From positions 1-48,044 of the forward strand of contig CADARU010000005.1 of the NCBI GenBank assembly GCA_902790415.1: a stretch of 48,044 nt of DNA, written 5' to 3'. Each line of letters opens with the position of its first letter. Positions within the stretch are counted from its first letter, which is position 1. Both the position numbers and the translations under genes were made by a program. The notes under the pieces are model-generated. The model was not told the DNA's origin, searched no databases, and saw nothing but the letters and a program-made list of their open reading frames with translations. This DNA is from an uncultured Pseudomonadota bacterium (GTDB lineage Bacteria; Pseudomonadota; Alphaproteobacteria; Rs-D84). This document shows positions 33,983 to 41,841 of the stretch, piece after piece.

Positions 33983-34013
33983 GAACCGCCATTCAGGCGG
34001 TTGTTTTATTTTT
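33983..34013 (+). terminator. Terminator after the phosphofructokinase gene
   Basis: AACCGCC / GGCGGTT hairpin followed by TGTTTTATTTTT. The convergent 34006 gene ends inside its T tract. Confidence 0.85.
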
Positions 34014-34629
34014 CCATCTTTCGTTGGCAAGCCATCAACAATATTTTATTGACTTCTGCTTCATCAAAATCTTTCAAAATTTTATTAGATGCTTTGCGCA
34101 GTCTCTCATCAGATGTGTGATTTTGTAAAGTTTTGTAATGATAACCATGCTCTAATTTATCGCGTCTAACTGTCAATATATCGCCAATTTGAATATCTAT
34201 ACGGGTAGAGGTATAATTAAAATTCCCCCATACAGGACTCCAACATTCTACATAGGTTTCGTGTGGACATCCAGAACTTGTGGATGGAAGTTGGATACAA
34301 CCTTTGACGGCAACATCTTGTTCTTGGCTATTTATAAAATTCATAATTTTCTTTGTTTTTCTTTGTTCTTCTTCACCACGTGCAGGACTGTCTAGCAAAC
34401 TGCCCAACATATAAAAGCCGTATCTTTTTCCATCTTGAATTAAATCTACCAGATCACCAACCTTAAGCCCTTGGCACCATTTTCCTTCCCAATCTATACC
34501 ACCATCCCAATTTTTTCCACGTTCTATGGTTATTGTACCCAATTCACTCTTTATTGTAATAGCGTTAATAAGGGAATTAGTATAACTTTTCTTAACAATA
34601 GTTCCCACCACAACTTTATTCTGTGCCAT
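34006..34629 (-). CDS. Hypothetical protein, 207 residues
   Basis: No family recognised. The N-terminal 75 residues look like a small beta barrel (VVVGTIVKKSY, AITIKSELGTITIERG, GLKVGDLVDLIQDGKRYGFYMLG), resembling an OB or SH3-type fold. A charged stretch follows, then a second part with beta character (IQIGDILTVRRDKL) and a helical C-terminus. Four cysteines are scattered. The start follows AAAAGGATG with good spacing. It is isolated between terminators, with 108 bases between it and the dnaK end. I cannot assign a role. Confidence 0.6.
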   Translation of the reverse strand: MAQNKVVVGTIVKKSYTNSLINAITIKSELGTITIERGKNWDGGIDWEGKWCQGLKVGDLVDLIQDGKRYGFYMLGSLLDSPARGEEEQRKTKKIMNFINSQEQDVAVKGCIQLPSTSSGCPHETYVECWSPVWGNFNYTSTRIDIQIGDILTVRRDKLEHGYHYKTLQNHTSDERLRKASNKILKDFDEAEVNKILLMACQRKMEK

Positions 34630-34686
34630 ATTGCATCCTTTTTGTTTAAAATCGTTTCATTTATAACACAAAGAAAACAAAAGTCA

Positions 34687-34720
34687 AAAATAACCGCCCG
34701 AAACGGGCGGTTGTTTTTTT
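34687..34720. terminator. Bidirectional terminator after dnaK
   Basis: AACCGCCCG / CGGGCGGTT, nine base pairs with a three-base loop, flanked by A- and T-rich ends. It ends dnaK on the minus strand and would block plus-strand read-through into it. Confidence 0.9.
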
Positions 34721-34737
34721 ACAACAAACAAAACTTA

Positions 34738-36636
34738 TTATTTCTTTTCAGAAAAATCTGCATCACGCGTGCCATCAGATTTGTTTTCATCTGTGCCAGC
34801 ACCTGCGTTTGCATTGTTTGCTTCCTGTTGGGCCTTATAAACCGCTTCACCCAACTTCATGGCTTTTTCGTTTAACGCATCCGTTTTTGCTTTTAAACTG
34901 TCCGCGGTTGCATCAGATTTCGCCAATTCGTCCGCCAAATCTTTCTTGGCCGATTCAATCGCCGACTTTTCATCTGCAGATATTTTATCACCATGTTCTT
35001 TTAATGCCTTGTCGATTGCAAAAATTGCGGTTTCTGCGGTATTTTTCGCTTCGGCTAATTGACGTTTTTGTTTATCTGTTTCGGCATTTGCCGCCGCTTC
35101 ATCAACCATACGTTTGATTTCATCTTCGGACAGTCCCCCATCAGATTTAATAGAAATCGCCTGTTCTTTGCCGGTACCTTTATCCTTGGCGGATACATGC
35201 ACAATACCGTTCGCATCAATATCAAAAGACACTTCGATTTGTGGCATACCACGTGGGGCAGGGGCAATACCTTCTAAATTAAATTGACCCAACAATTTGT
35301 TGTCCGCGGCCATATCACGTTCGCCTTGGAATACGCGGATTGTAACCGCAGATTGGTTATCTTCGGCGGTTGAAAAGACCTGGGATTTTTTGGTTGGGAT
35401 TGTTGTATTACGGTCAATCAATCGCGTAAACACACCACCCAATGTTTCAATACCCAATGACAAAGGTGTAACATCCAACAACAAAACGTCTTTGACATCA
35501 CCCTTTAAAACACCACCTTGAATTGCGGCACCGTCTGCAACCACTTCGTCTGGGTTCACACCCTTGTGCGGTTCACGACCAAAGAATTCTTTGACCGTTT
35601 CAACAACTTTGGGCATACGGGTTTGGCCACCGACCAAAATCACTTCATTAATCTGGGATTTTTCAATACCCGCATCTTTTAATGCCTTGCGACAAGGTTC
35701 AATCGTGCGTTCAATCAAATCTGCAACCAATGATTCCAGTTTTGCACGAGATAATGTTGTATTGAAATGTTTCGGGCCACTGGCATCTGCTGTCAAGAAC
35801 GGCAGGTTGATATCCGCACTGGTTTTAGAAGACAATTCAATCTTTGCCTTTTCTGCGGCTTCTTTCAATCTTTGTAATGCTAATTTATCGCCAGACAAAT
35901 CAATGCCGGTTTGTGATTTGAATTCATCGATCAAGTATTTCAAAACGCGTGCATCAAAGTCCGAACCACCCAATGCCGTATCACCATTTGTAGATTTAAC
36001 TTCGAATACACCATCAACAATTTCCAACACAGACACATCGAATGTACCACCACCAAGGTCATAAACAACGATTGTGCCATCTTTATCTTTGTCCAGACCG
36101 TACGCCAATGCGGCCGCAGTTGGTTCATTAACAATACGCAAAACATTTAAACCTGCGATACGTCCGGCATCTTTGGTTGCCTGGCGTTGTGAATCATTAA
36201 AATACGCAGGCACCGTAATAACCGCATCGGTTACCGTTTCGCCCAGGTAATTTTCTGCATCTTTCTTTAATTTTGCCAAAACCATAGCAGAAATCTGTGA
36301 AGGCGCATATTTTTTACCTTCGATTTCAACCCATGCATCACCATTATCGCCTGCGACAATTTTATATGGTACGCGTGCGGCAATTTCTTTGACGGCCGGG
36401 CTGTCAAATCTTAACCCCATCAGACGTTTAATTTCATAAATTGTATTTTCAGGATTTGTTACCGCCTGGTTCTTTGCGGTGATACCAACTAACTGTTCGC
36501 CATTTGCGGTGATTGCGACAACAGACGGTGTTGTGCGCGCACCTTCGGCATTTTCAATAATTTTTGGATCATTTCCATCCATAAAGGCCATTGCGGAATT
36601 TGTCGTTCCCAAATCAATACCTAACACTTTTCCCAT
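34738..36636 (-). CDS. dnaK: Chaperone protein DnaK
   Basis: Hsp70 chaperone that folds and remodels proteins with DnaJ and GrpE. The protein has 632 residues. The actin-like ATPase domain starts [13 protein letters not shown] and includes [28 protein letters not shown] and [10 protein letters not shown]. The substrate-binding domain follows the [18 protein letters not shown] linker. The helical lid ends in an Asn/Ala/Gly-rich tail finishing DADFSEKK, a normal type of tail. dnaJ and grpE are not neighbours. The start follows AAGGAG. A candidate heat-shock promoter lies at 36671-36701, and a strong terminator follows. Confidence 0.97.
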   Translation of the reverse strand: MGKVLGIDLGTTNSAMAFMDGNDPKIIENAEGARTTPSVVAITANGEQLVGITAKNQAVTNPENTIYEIKRLMGLRFDSPAVKEIAARVPYKIVAGDNGDAWVEIEGKKYAPSQISAMVLAKLKKDAENYLGETVTDAVITVPAYFNDSQRQATKDAGRIAGLNVLRIVNEPTAAALAYGLDKDKDGTIVVYDLGGGTFDVSVLEIVDGVFEVKSTNGDTALGGSDFDARVLKYLIDEFKSQTGIDLSGDKLALQRLKEAAEKAKIELSSKTSADINLPFLTADASGPKHFNTTLSRAKLESLVADLIERTIEPCRKALKDAGIEKSQINEVILVGGQTRMPKVVETVKEFFGREPHKGVNPDEVVADGAAIQGGVLKGDVKDVLLLDVTPLSLGIETLGGVFTRLIDRNTTIPTKKSQVFSTAEDNQSAVTIRVFQGERDMAADNKLLGQFNLEGIAPAPRGMPQIEVSFDIDANGIVHVSAKDKGTGKEQAISIKSDGGLSEDEIKRMVDEAAANAETDKQKRQLAEAKNTAETAIFAIDKALKEHGDKISADEKSAIESAKKDLADELAKSDATADSLKAKTDALNEKAMKLGEAVYKAQQEANNANAGAGTDENKSDGTRDADFSEKK

Positions 36637-36670
36637 TTTTGCACTCCTTGCTAAAAACTTTCGCTTGCCA

Positions 36671-36701
36671 CAAATATAGTGTGCATAAAAATCATTTCAA
36701 G
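36671..36701 (-). promoter_or_regulatory. Candidate sigma32 (RpoH) promoter of dnaK
   Basis: On the minus strand, CTTG (36698-36701), a 17-base spacer, then ACTATATTTG (36671-36680). The alphaproteobacterial heat-shock consensus is CTTG-N17/18-CYTATNTNNG; only the first base of the downstream element deviates. It would also pass as a sigma70 promoter (TTGAAA-16-TATATT). Confidence 0.6.
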
Positions 36702-36722
36702 ACCACAGGAATAAAATAATAT

Positions 36723-36806
36723 TTAGTGGTTAGTGGAAAGTATTAAACAAAAAAAATACGGGGCAATGCCCCGCACTTAATCCTAGCCACTTACACTGGC
36801 CACTTA
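36723..36806. repeat. Inverted AGTGG-type repeats around a hairpin
   Basis: The stretch tagtggttagtggaaagt (36724-36741) faces the complementary-orientation copies in tagccacttacactggccac (36785-36804), with the rplY terminator hairpin between them. The repeats are imperfect. They could form a larger structure or be remnants of a small dispersed repeat. The gap between dnaK and rplY holds nothing else visible. Confidence 0.4.
36746..36775 (-). terminator. Terminator after rplY
   Basis: CGGGGC (36759-36764), loop AAT, GCCCCG (36768-36773), followed on the minus strand by TATTTTTTTTG. Confidence 0.8.
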
Positions 36807-36814
36807 CCATTGTA

Positions 36815-37435
36815 TTATTTCTTGGCAGGTGCCGCCGCTGGCGCTGCTGCTGCTTTCTTTGCATCAGCTTCTTCTGGCATTTTACCACCGATGGTTGCAA
36901 ACGCCAATTCTGCCTGGTGCAAGCCCAAAGAAACGCCTTCTGGCAAAGCCAAGTCAGAACCATGAACGGTATCACCAATTGTCAAATCGGCCAAATCCAG
37001 AATGATTTTTTCTGGCAATTTATCAACCAATGCGACAACCGCAACTTTACGAACCGCAAAGTTCAAAACGCCACCCAATTTTAATCCTTTGGATGTTTCT
37101 GCGTTAATTACTTCGACCGGAACAGATACACAAACCGGTTTCTTGGTATCAATACGTTTAAAATCAATGTGAATTACGCGGTCTGTTACCGGATGATATT
37201 GAATATCCATCAACATTGCATCTTCTTTTGTTGCGCCCGCTTTGATTTGGAACAATTTTGTACGCAAAGACGGTGTGCTAATCAACATATCAATGTCGCG
37301 ACCCGCCAATTCAATAGCAACAGGGTCCTTTTTTTCACCATAAATAACCGCAGGGATGTTTTTATTTTTACGAATTGCACGTGCGGCCCCCTTGCCGGCA
37401 ACATTGCGAATTTCTGCATTTAATTCAATAGCCAT
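36815..37435 (-). CDS. rplY: 50S ribosomal protein L25/CTC family
   Basis: 5S rRNA-binding ribosomal protein of the long CTC/TL5 form. The 206 residues have the L25 barrel (residues 1-90: GKGAARAIRKNKNIPAVIYG, about 14-33) and the second CTC beta domain (FRKD-like region, VHVDFKRID-type segments, CVSVPVEVINAETSKG), ending in an Ala/Pro/Lys-rich tail with APAAAPAKK. The start follows AAAAAGGAC. Its promoter and a leader with a hairpin at 37469-37492 lie upstream, between it and rsmD. Long L25 with an Ala-rich tail is usual in Alphaproteobacteria. Confidence 0.94.
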   Translation of the reverse strand: MAIELNAEIRNVAGKGAARAIRKNKNIPAVIYGEKKDPVAIELAGRDIDMLISTPSLRTKLFQIKAGATKEDAMLMDIQYHPVTDRVIHIDFKRIDTKKPVCVSVPVEVINAETSKGLKLGGVLNFAVRKVAVVALVDKLPEKIILDLADLTIGDTVHGSDLALPEGVSLGLHQAELAFATIGGKMPEEADAKKAAAAPAAAPAKK

Positions 37436-37468
37436 TTTGTTGTCCTTTTTTAATTTTTATGTACTTAT

Positions 37469-37492
37469 GCATAACCTCCAAGGGTGTTATGC
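37469..37492 (-). promoter_or_regulatory. Leader hairpin of rplY
   Basis: GCATAAC / GTTATGC, seven perfect base pairs with a ten-base loop that contains the TTGGAG part of a ribosome-binding-site-like GGAGG. It lies between the promoter (37500-37528) and the true ribosome-binding site. Candidate autoregulatory structure. Confidence 0.5.
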
Positions 37493-37499
37493 GGGCACC

Positions 37500-37528
37500 A
37501 TTATCTAATAAATTTTATGAAAAATCAA
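37500..37528 (-). promoter_or_regulatory. rplY promoter
   Basis: On the minus strand: TTGATT (37523-37528), a 17-base spacer and GATAAT (37500-37505). It starts just after the rsmD stop codon and gives a leader of about 55 bases. Confidence 0.7.
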
Positions 37529-37529
37529 G

Positions 37530-38090
37530 TTATTTATCAACTTTCCGTTGCAAAATGACAAATCGGGCACGACCATATCGCTTGTCTCGCAATACGTTCC
37601 ACCCCATTTCATCAGGTGTATAATTCACTTTTGTTTCAATTTCTTGGACGACCAAAGTACCAGGACGCACAGATTTTGCCAATTTTTCGACAAATTTTAT
37701 TCCTGTTTCCGCCATATCATAGGGCGGGTCAACAAATATAACATCAGCATCAGCGGCATATTTTTTAATTGCATGCGTTGCATCAATTTGTTCAATCGTA
37801 TGTTTTTGCGAAAATCCGTCCAGATTTTTGCGTATAACCCGTACAGATTCAGGGGCAGCATCGGTAAAAACACCCGTTGCATTTGGATAACGAGATAACG
37901 TTTCGATTCCCAATGCACCGCTGCCAGCAAAGGCATCCCATACAAACATTTTGTCATTTGGTGACAAAATACCGCCCAGCATATTAAACACCGCCCCGCG
38001 CGCCAGGTTTTGTGTCGGTCGCGCGCCAGTGGGTAAAAACAACTTTCGCCCACGATATGTTCCAGAAATAATTTGCAATTTAGATTCCAT
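37530..38090 (-). CDS. rsmD: 16S rRNA (guanine-966-N2)-methyltransferase RsmD
   Basis: Methylates G966 of 16S rRNA in the assembled 30S subunit. The protein has 186 residues. SAM-binding motif I is VWDAFAGSGALGIE (about 54-67), and the catalytic DPPY motif is present as FVDPPYD (about 122-128). The N-terminal IISGTYRGRKL and RPTQNLARGAVFNML match the family (usual R-P-T start). The ATG at 38090 lies only 18 bases from the divergent tadA start, so both promoters must lie within the neighbouring genes. A weak TTGCTT-17-TAAAGT pair ends seven bases before this ATG. rplY follows on the same strand after its own promoter. Confidence 0.92.
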   Translation of the reverse strand: MESKLQIISGTYRGRKLFLPTGARPTQNLARGAVFNMLGGILSPNDKMFVWDAFAGSGALGIETLSRYPNATGVFTDAAPESVRVIRKNLDGFSQKHTIEQIDATHAIKKYAADADVIFVDPPYDMAETGIKFVEKLAKSVRPGTLVVQEIETKVNYTPDEMGWNVLRDKRYGRARFVILQRKVDK

Positions 38091-38108
38091 ACGATAAACT
38101 TTACATTG

Positions 38109-38561
38109 ATGAATATAATGAAGCAAGTTTTAAATTTAGCACGTCATGCCGGTGATGCCGGCGATGTTCCTATTGGTGCGGTTATTGTGCGTGATGGAAA
38201 AATTATTGCACGCGGGGAAAACCTGGTTCAGCGCAAACAAAACCCAACGTTGCATGCGGAAATAGTAGCAATAAACCGCGCGTGTAAAAAACTGGGGACA
38301 AAATTTCTAGATGATTGTGATATTTATGTGTCGTTGGAACCATGTGCCATGTGTGCGACTGCAATTTCTTTTGCGCGCATACGCAACATATATTTTGCCG
38401 CAACCGATGAAAAAGGTGGGGGCATAACCGCAAACGCACGTGTGTTTGACACCGACAAACATCTATGGAAACCAAATATAATACAAATCCCAGAATATGC
38501 GGACGAATCCGCCAAATTATTGCGCAATTTTTTCGTTGCTCGCAGAAAAAGCCAAATTTGA
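38109..38561 (+). CDS. tadA: tRNA-specific adenosine deaminase TadA
   Basis: Converts the wobble A34 to inosine in tRNA-Arg(ACG). The protein has 150 residues. The zinc-deaminase motifs are complete: H49-A-E51 (TLHAEI) with the proton-shuttling glutamate, and PCAMC with C79 and C82. The substrate-loop ARIRNIYFAATDEKGGG follows, as does the N-terminal PIGAVIVRDG. The start could be ATG 38109 or ATG 38118; neither has a ribosome-binding site. TTGCAA-16-TAAACT ends eight bases before 38109. The gene starts 18 bases from rsmD in the opposite direction. Confidence 0.92.
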   Translation: MNIMKQVLNLARHAGDAGDVPIGAVIVRDGKIIARGENLVQRKQNPTLHAEIVAINRACKKLGTKFLDDCDIYVSLEPCAMCATAISFARIRNIYFAATDEKGGGITANARVFDTDKHLWKPNIIQIPEYADESAKLLRNFFVARRKSQI

Positions 38562-38585
38562 TAATTAATTTTTTAGTCAAAATAC

Positions 38586-38613
38586 TTGACAATATATAAA
38601 TTATGTCTATAAT
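38586..38613 (+). promoter_or_regulatory. Consensus promoter of the 38647-39703 pair
   Basis: TTGACA (38586-38591), a 16-base spacer and TATAAT (38608-38613), both full consensus. It is the strongest-looking promoter in the window. The leader is about 27 bases with AAAGGA. Confidence 0.8.
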
Positions 38614-38646
38614 TATGAGTAACAAATGTAAAAAAGGATAAACATT

Positions 38647-39168
38647 ATGGCTAAAGAAACATATATTGCCACAAAAGTTTGGCACAAAAGCAGAAAAGAA
38701 TTTATGACTTTAAAACCATTTTATGTCGCCAATGGCGCACCTATCACTATTGAAACGCCTATGACATACAAAGATTTTAAAAACAGCAATGACAGACACT
38801 ATGAAGGTGGTATTTATCAAGTAGAAAACAACAAGTTGGCAGAAAACAGTTATTATGACACCGAAAACACCACGTATGATATTATGCATGTAATCGGCAC
38901 AAGAAATATTTCTGGCAGTACTTCAGTTAAAGTAGATATTCCTGACACCCCTTCATTTAAAGAACTTTATTTGATGGGCACAAAATTAAATCACATGAGT
39001 ATAGTTGTACCAGAAGACAATATATTTTATCACACTGAACGTTGGGATGAACTTCTGGTTGAACAACCTCTGCAAGTAGAACCTGTAATTATTCGTAATC
39101 TCACAATGGAAAGACATGTTGGCACGACACGTACTCCAAAATTATTTGAAATATCAAAATCCAAATAA
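38647..39168 (+). CDS. Hypothetical protein, tandem paralogue 1
   Basis: A 173-residue soluble protein of unknown function, predicted to be beta-rich. It shares its layout with the next gene: an N-terminal YIATKVWHKSRKE.. / YYVVTKIVSNKSQ.. segment with a following ..KPFYV / MPIYT strand, and the ending PVIIRNLTMER / YPIIRNLTIEN. The middle is less similar. The start follows AAAAAGGAT. The gene has a full-consensus promoter, and the terminator after the second gene closes the pair, so both are made from one strong transcript. No signal peptide or membrane helix is present. Confidence 0.7.
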   Translation: MAKETYIATKVWHKSRKEFMTLKPFYVANGAPITIETPMTYKDFKNSNDRHYEGGIYQVENNKLAENSYYDTENTTYDIMHVIGTRNISGSTSVKVDIPDTPSFKELYLMGTKLNHMSIVVPEDNIFYHTERWDELLVEQPLQVEPVIIRNLTMERHVGTTRTPKLFEISKSK

Positions 39169-39190
39169 CATAACTCAAAAGGATATTAAT

Positions 39191-39703
39191 ATGACACAAT
39201 ACAAAGATTATTATGTTGTTACAAAAATTGTTTCAAACAAATCCCAAGATAATTACAGCTTGATGCCAATTTACACACACATCTTGCCACCAGATTCAGA
39301 AATAACTGTATCTAGCAAGAGAAAAAAAATAAAAATTCCAGCCGGTGCATTTTGTATCGACAACCCTGTTCATGGACCCGATTTTCATAAAGGCAGTATC
39401 GTTCAATTGGTTAAAAATAAAATCAAAGCACCAGTATATAAAAAATCTTATGAAGAATTTGTTGTCTTGTCTTCGGAAAAGATTCTGTGCCCATCCGATA
39501 ACGAATTTTATACGAACGTACAAATGTTTGGTCCAAAATCCGGAACCCAGTTTTCCCAGATTCATGAATCAAACCCGATGTTCGACAAAATAAAACGCGG
39601 TGACACAGTTGTGGTTGATACCGATGATGTTGATTACCCAATTATTCGTAATTTAACCATAGAAAATATGATTTCGAACCTTATTACGAGATGCAAACGC
39701 TAA
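39191..39703 (+). CDS. Hypothetical protein, tandem paralogue 2
   Basis: A 170-residue soluble protein related to the gene before it (shared YYVVTKI...NYSLMPIYT start and IIRNLTIEN end). It is beta-rich, with two cysteines (AFCIDN, ILCPSD). It starts 22 bases after the first copy behind AAAAGGAT and is closed by a strong terminator. The pair probably arose by tandem duplication and has diverged a good deal. No family recognised for either copy. Confidence 0.7.
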   Translation: MTQYKDYYVVTKIVSNKSQDNYSLMPIYTHILPPDSEITVSSKRKKIKIPAGAFCIDNPVHGPDFHKGSIVQLVKNKIKAPVYKKSYEEFVVLSSEKILCPSDNEFYTNVQMFGPKSGTQFSQIHESNPMFDKIKRGDTVVVDTDDVDYPIIRNLTIENMISNLITRCKR

Positions 39704-39705
39704 AA

Positions 39706-39734
39706 TAAAAACCCGCTGTTGCGGGTTTTTTTAT
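39706..39734. terminator. Terminator after the tandem pair, bidirectional
   Basis: AAACCCGC / GCGGGTTTT with loop TGTT and A/T-rich flanks. It is shared with the convergent gpmI gene. Confidence 0.9.
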
Positions 39735-41203
39735 ATCAACGTCTTGCCTATCATATCATTCGGCTGCTTTAAACCAAGTAACTTTAATATAGTTGGCGCA
39801 ACATCCGCCAGACCACCGTCTTTGATTTTACGCATAGGCGGTTCAGACACCAAAATTGCACGCACTTTATTGTTAGTGTGCGCGGTCCAAGGTGCATCAT
39901 TTTTTTCATCCCACATTTTTTCCGCATTACCATGGTCGGCAATTATTAACATTTTACCACCAACCGCCAAAACCGCCGGAACAATCATAGATAACTGTTT
40001 ATCCAAACACTGCATCGCCTTGATTGTCGCCGCTTCATTACCGGTATGACCAACCATATCGCCATTGGCAAAGTTCATCAACACAACATCAAACTTGCCA
40101 ATTCTGGGCAATAATGCCGAAGTGATTTCTGGTGCGGACATTTCAGGTTTCATATCAAAGGTTGCAACCGCCGGCGAATCTATCAAGACCTTTTCTTCGC
40201 CATCAAAATCAATGGTACGTTCTGCATCCATAAAGTATGTTACGTGATTGTATTTTTCAGTTTCCGCGATACGCAGTTGTGATAAACCGGCCGCCGCAAC
40301 AACATCACCCAACGTGTTTTTTACTGGTATATCGTCTAATAGGGCCGGGGCTTTTTCGTTTAAACCTTCGCCATATTGTGAAAAGCATAACATGTGCGCA
40401 CCAGTATCCAACATCGCGCGAACAATCTGGCGTGCACGATCACTGCGATAATTTCCAAAGATAAAACCATCTCGCTTGGTTATAGGTGTTTTTGTAATAA
40501 TAACCGGTTTAAAGAACTCATCCGTTATACCGTTTGCATATTGCTGTTTAATTGCTTCTTCAATAGTATTTGCGGTCACATCGGCACGCGCCAAGGCCAA
40601 CGCATCAAACGCCATTTGGGTTCTGTCCATATTTTTGTTTCTGTCCATCGTATAATACCGTCCGGACAGTGTTCCGAACCAAGCACGCCCATCGGCAAAG
40701 TAGGGTGCCAACATCCGTTTTATTAAACGCACGTATTTTAAGGCGGACTTTGGCGGTGTATCGCGTCCATCGCCAATAAAGTGAATACACACACGCAACC
40801 CGGCATCCAAAACATATTTCGCAATTTTCATTTGGTCGCGCACATCGGAATGTACACGTCCATCCGACATTAAACCGGCCAAATGCACAATTCCACCATC
40901 ACGTTTAACGTCTGCAATAAATTTATTTAATGGTTTGTTTTTGTTCCAATCTTCACGACTAAAACGCAATAAATATTGCATAACAACGCGCCCCGCACCA
41001 ATACAGATATGCCCAACCTCGGAATTTCCCATCAGGTTTCCCGGCAACCCAACGGCCGTACCACTGGCACGCAACAAAGAATTAGGATATTTTTTTATCA
41101 AATTATTAAAATATGGCATTTTTGCCATTGCAACCGCATTATGCGCCACACTATCGCTAACCCCGACACCATCCAAGATGCATAAAACAACCGTTTTTTT
41201 CAT
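39731..41203 (-). CDS. gpmI: 2,3-bisphosphoglycerate-independent phosphoglycerate mutase
   Basis: Interconverts 3- and 2-phosphoglycerate in glycolysis, using a manganese-dependent alkaline-phosphatase-like site. The protein has 490 residues, slightly short of the usual 510. The metal-binding start is LDGVG (D11), the phosphorylated serine is S61 in GNSEVGH, and the metal sites recur in FANGDMVGHTG and IIADHGNAEKM. FIGDGRDTPPKSA lies in between. The start follows GGAGAAAAG. Together with the phosphofructokinase it gives glycolytic capacity. Its promoter at 41239-41267 seems to share a -35 hexamer with the divergent XRE gene. Confidence 0.95.
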   Translation of the reverse strand: MKKTVVLCILDGVGVSDSVAHNAVAMAKMPYFNNLIKKYPNSLLRASGTAVGLPGNLMGNSEVGHICIGAGRVVMQYLLRFSREDWNKNKPLNKFIADVKRDGGIVHLAGLMSDGRVHSDVRDQMKIAKYVLDAGLRVCIHFIGDGRDTPPKSALKYVRLIKRMLAPYFADGRAWFGTLSGRYYTMDRNKNMDRTQMAFDALALARADVTANTIEEAIKQQYANGITDEFFKPVIITKTPITKRDGFIFGNYRSDRARQIVRAMLDTGAHMLCFSQYGEGLNEKAPALLDDIPVKNTLGDVVAAAGLSQLRIAETEKYNHVTYFMDAERTIDFDGEEKVLIDSPAVATFDMKPEMSAPEITSALLPRIGKFDVVLMNFANGDMVGHTGNEAATIKAMQCLDKQLSMIVPAVLAVGGKMLIIADHGNAEKMWDEKNDAPWTAHTNNKVRAILVSEPPMRKIKDGGLADVAPTILKLLGLKQPNDMIGKTLI

Positions 41204-41238
41204 TTCTTTTCTCCATCAAATAAATACCGACCATGCGG

Positions 41239-41267
41239 AGAATACCACAGACCTTTTTTGATTGCAA
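41239..41267 (-). promoter_or_regulatory. gpmI promoter, sharing its -35 with the divergent promoter
   Basis: On the minus strand: TTGCAA (41262-41267), a 17-base spacer and TATTCT (41239-41244) preceded by TGG, which adds extended -10 character. The leader is about 30 bases. Confidence 0.6.
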
Positions 41268-41290
41268 AACAAAAACAAAAAATGTATAAC
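41262..41290 (+). promoter_or_regulatory. XRE gene promoter, sharing its -35 with the divergent promoter
   Basis: TTGCAA (41262-41267), a 17-base spacer and TATAAC (41285-41290). The hexamer is self-complementary and is the same one used by gpmI. A regulator acting here could control both genes. Confidence 0.6.
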
Positions 41291-41330
41291 GAAAGACATA
41301 GGGAAACTATCAAAACAAAAAGAATTAACA

Positions 41331-41771
41331 ATGAGCGGAAAAGCATATACCCCAACTGCTGTGGACAAGCATATTGGTAAACGCATGCAACTGCGGCGCA
41401 CGATAATGGGTTTGTCATTAAAAGACGTGGCAAAATCATGTGGCGTAACATTTCAACAAATTCAAAAATACGAAAATGCTGAAAATCGAATTTCGGCATC
41501 ACGTTTGTTTGAAATTGGTCAAATATTGGAAACACCACCATCTTTTTTCTTTATGGGATTGCCCGGAAATTTACCCGATGAAACCAAGGCCACACGTTCT
41601 AAACGTGTCAGAGAACCTAGCGGTTCAGAAAATCTGTTATCAAAAAATGAATCATTGGAAATTTTAAGTTTATATTGGCACCTGCCGAATGATGCGCAAC
41701 GAAAAATTATCAAAGATTTATTGAAAACAATGGGTGTTGCCGCCAATCAACCGGTTCCGAACGGAAAATAA
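41331..41771 (+). CDS. XRE-family transcriptional regulator
   Basis: A 146-residue DNA-binding protein. The N-terminal helix-turn-helix (about residues 14-75) shows the alphaproteobacterial XRE pattern: GKRMQLRRTIMGLSLKDVAK, then SCGVTFQQIQKYENAENRIS, then RLFEIGQIL. The remaining 70 residues are a linker rich in charged residues and a helical end (LSLYWHLPNDAQRKIIKDLL) that may mediate dimerisation. The start at 41331 is chosen because the conserved domain begins there, but the ribosome-binding site is weak. Targets are unknown. Divergent transcription from gpmI and a shared -35 box are compatible with autoregulation. Confidence 0.85.
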   Translation: MSGKAYTPTAVDKHIGKRMQLRRTIMGLSLKDVAKSCGVTFQQIQKYENAENRISASRLFEIGQILETPPSFFFMGLPGNLPDETKATRSKRVREPSGSENLLSKNESLEILSLYWHLPNDAQRKIIKDLLKTMGVAANQPVPNGK

Positions 41772-41790
41772 GAAAATTAAACATATTACA

Positions 41791-41827
41791 AAAAAGACAC
41801 CATATAAACTGGTGTCTTTCATTTTGT
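41791..41827. terminator. Bidirectional terminator between converging genes
   Basis: AAAGACACCA / TGGTGTCTTT, ten perfect base pairs with a seven-base loop, between the XRE gene and the large exported protein gene. Confidence 0.9.
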
Positions 41828-41841
41828 TATTGGCTTTCTCG

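Noticed and set aside
37440..37480. Small upstream reading frame in the rplY leader (GGAGGTTATG)
   Set aside because: Only two bases separate GGAGG from the ATG, too short for efficient initiation, and the frame runs out of phase into rplY.
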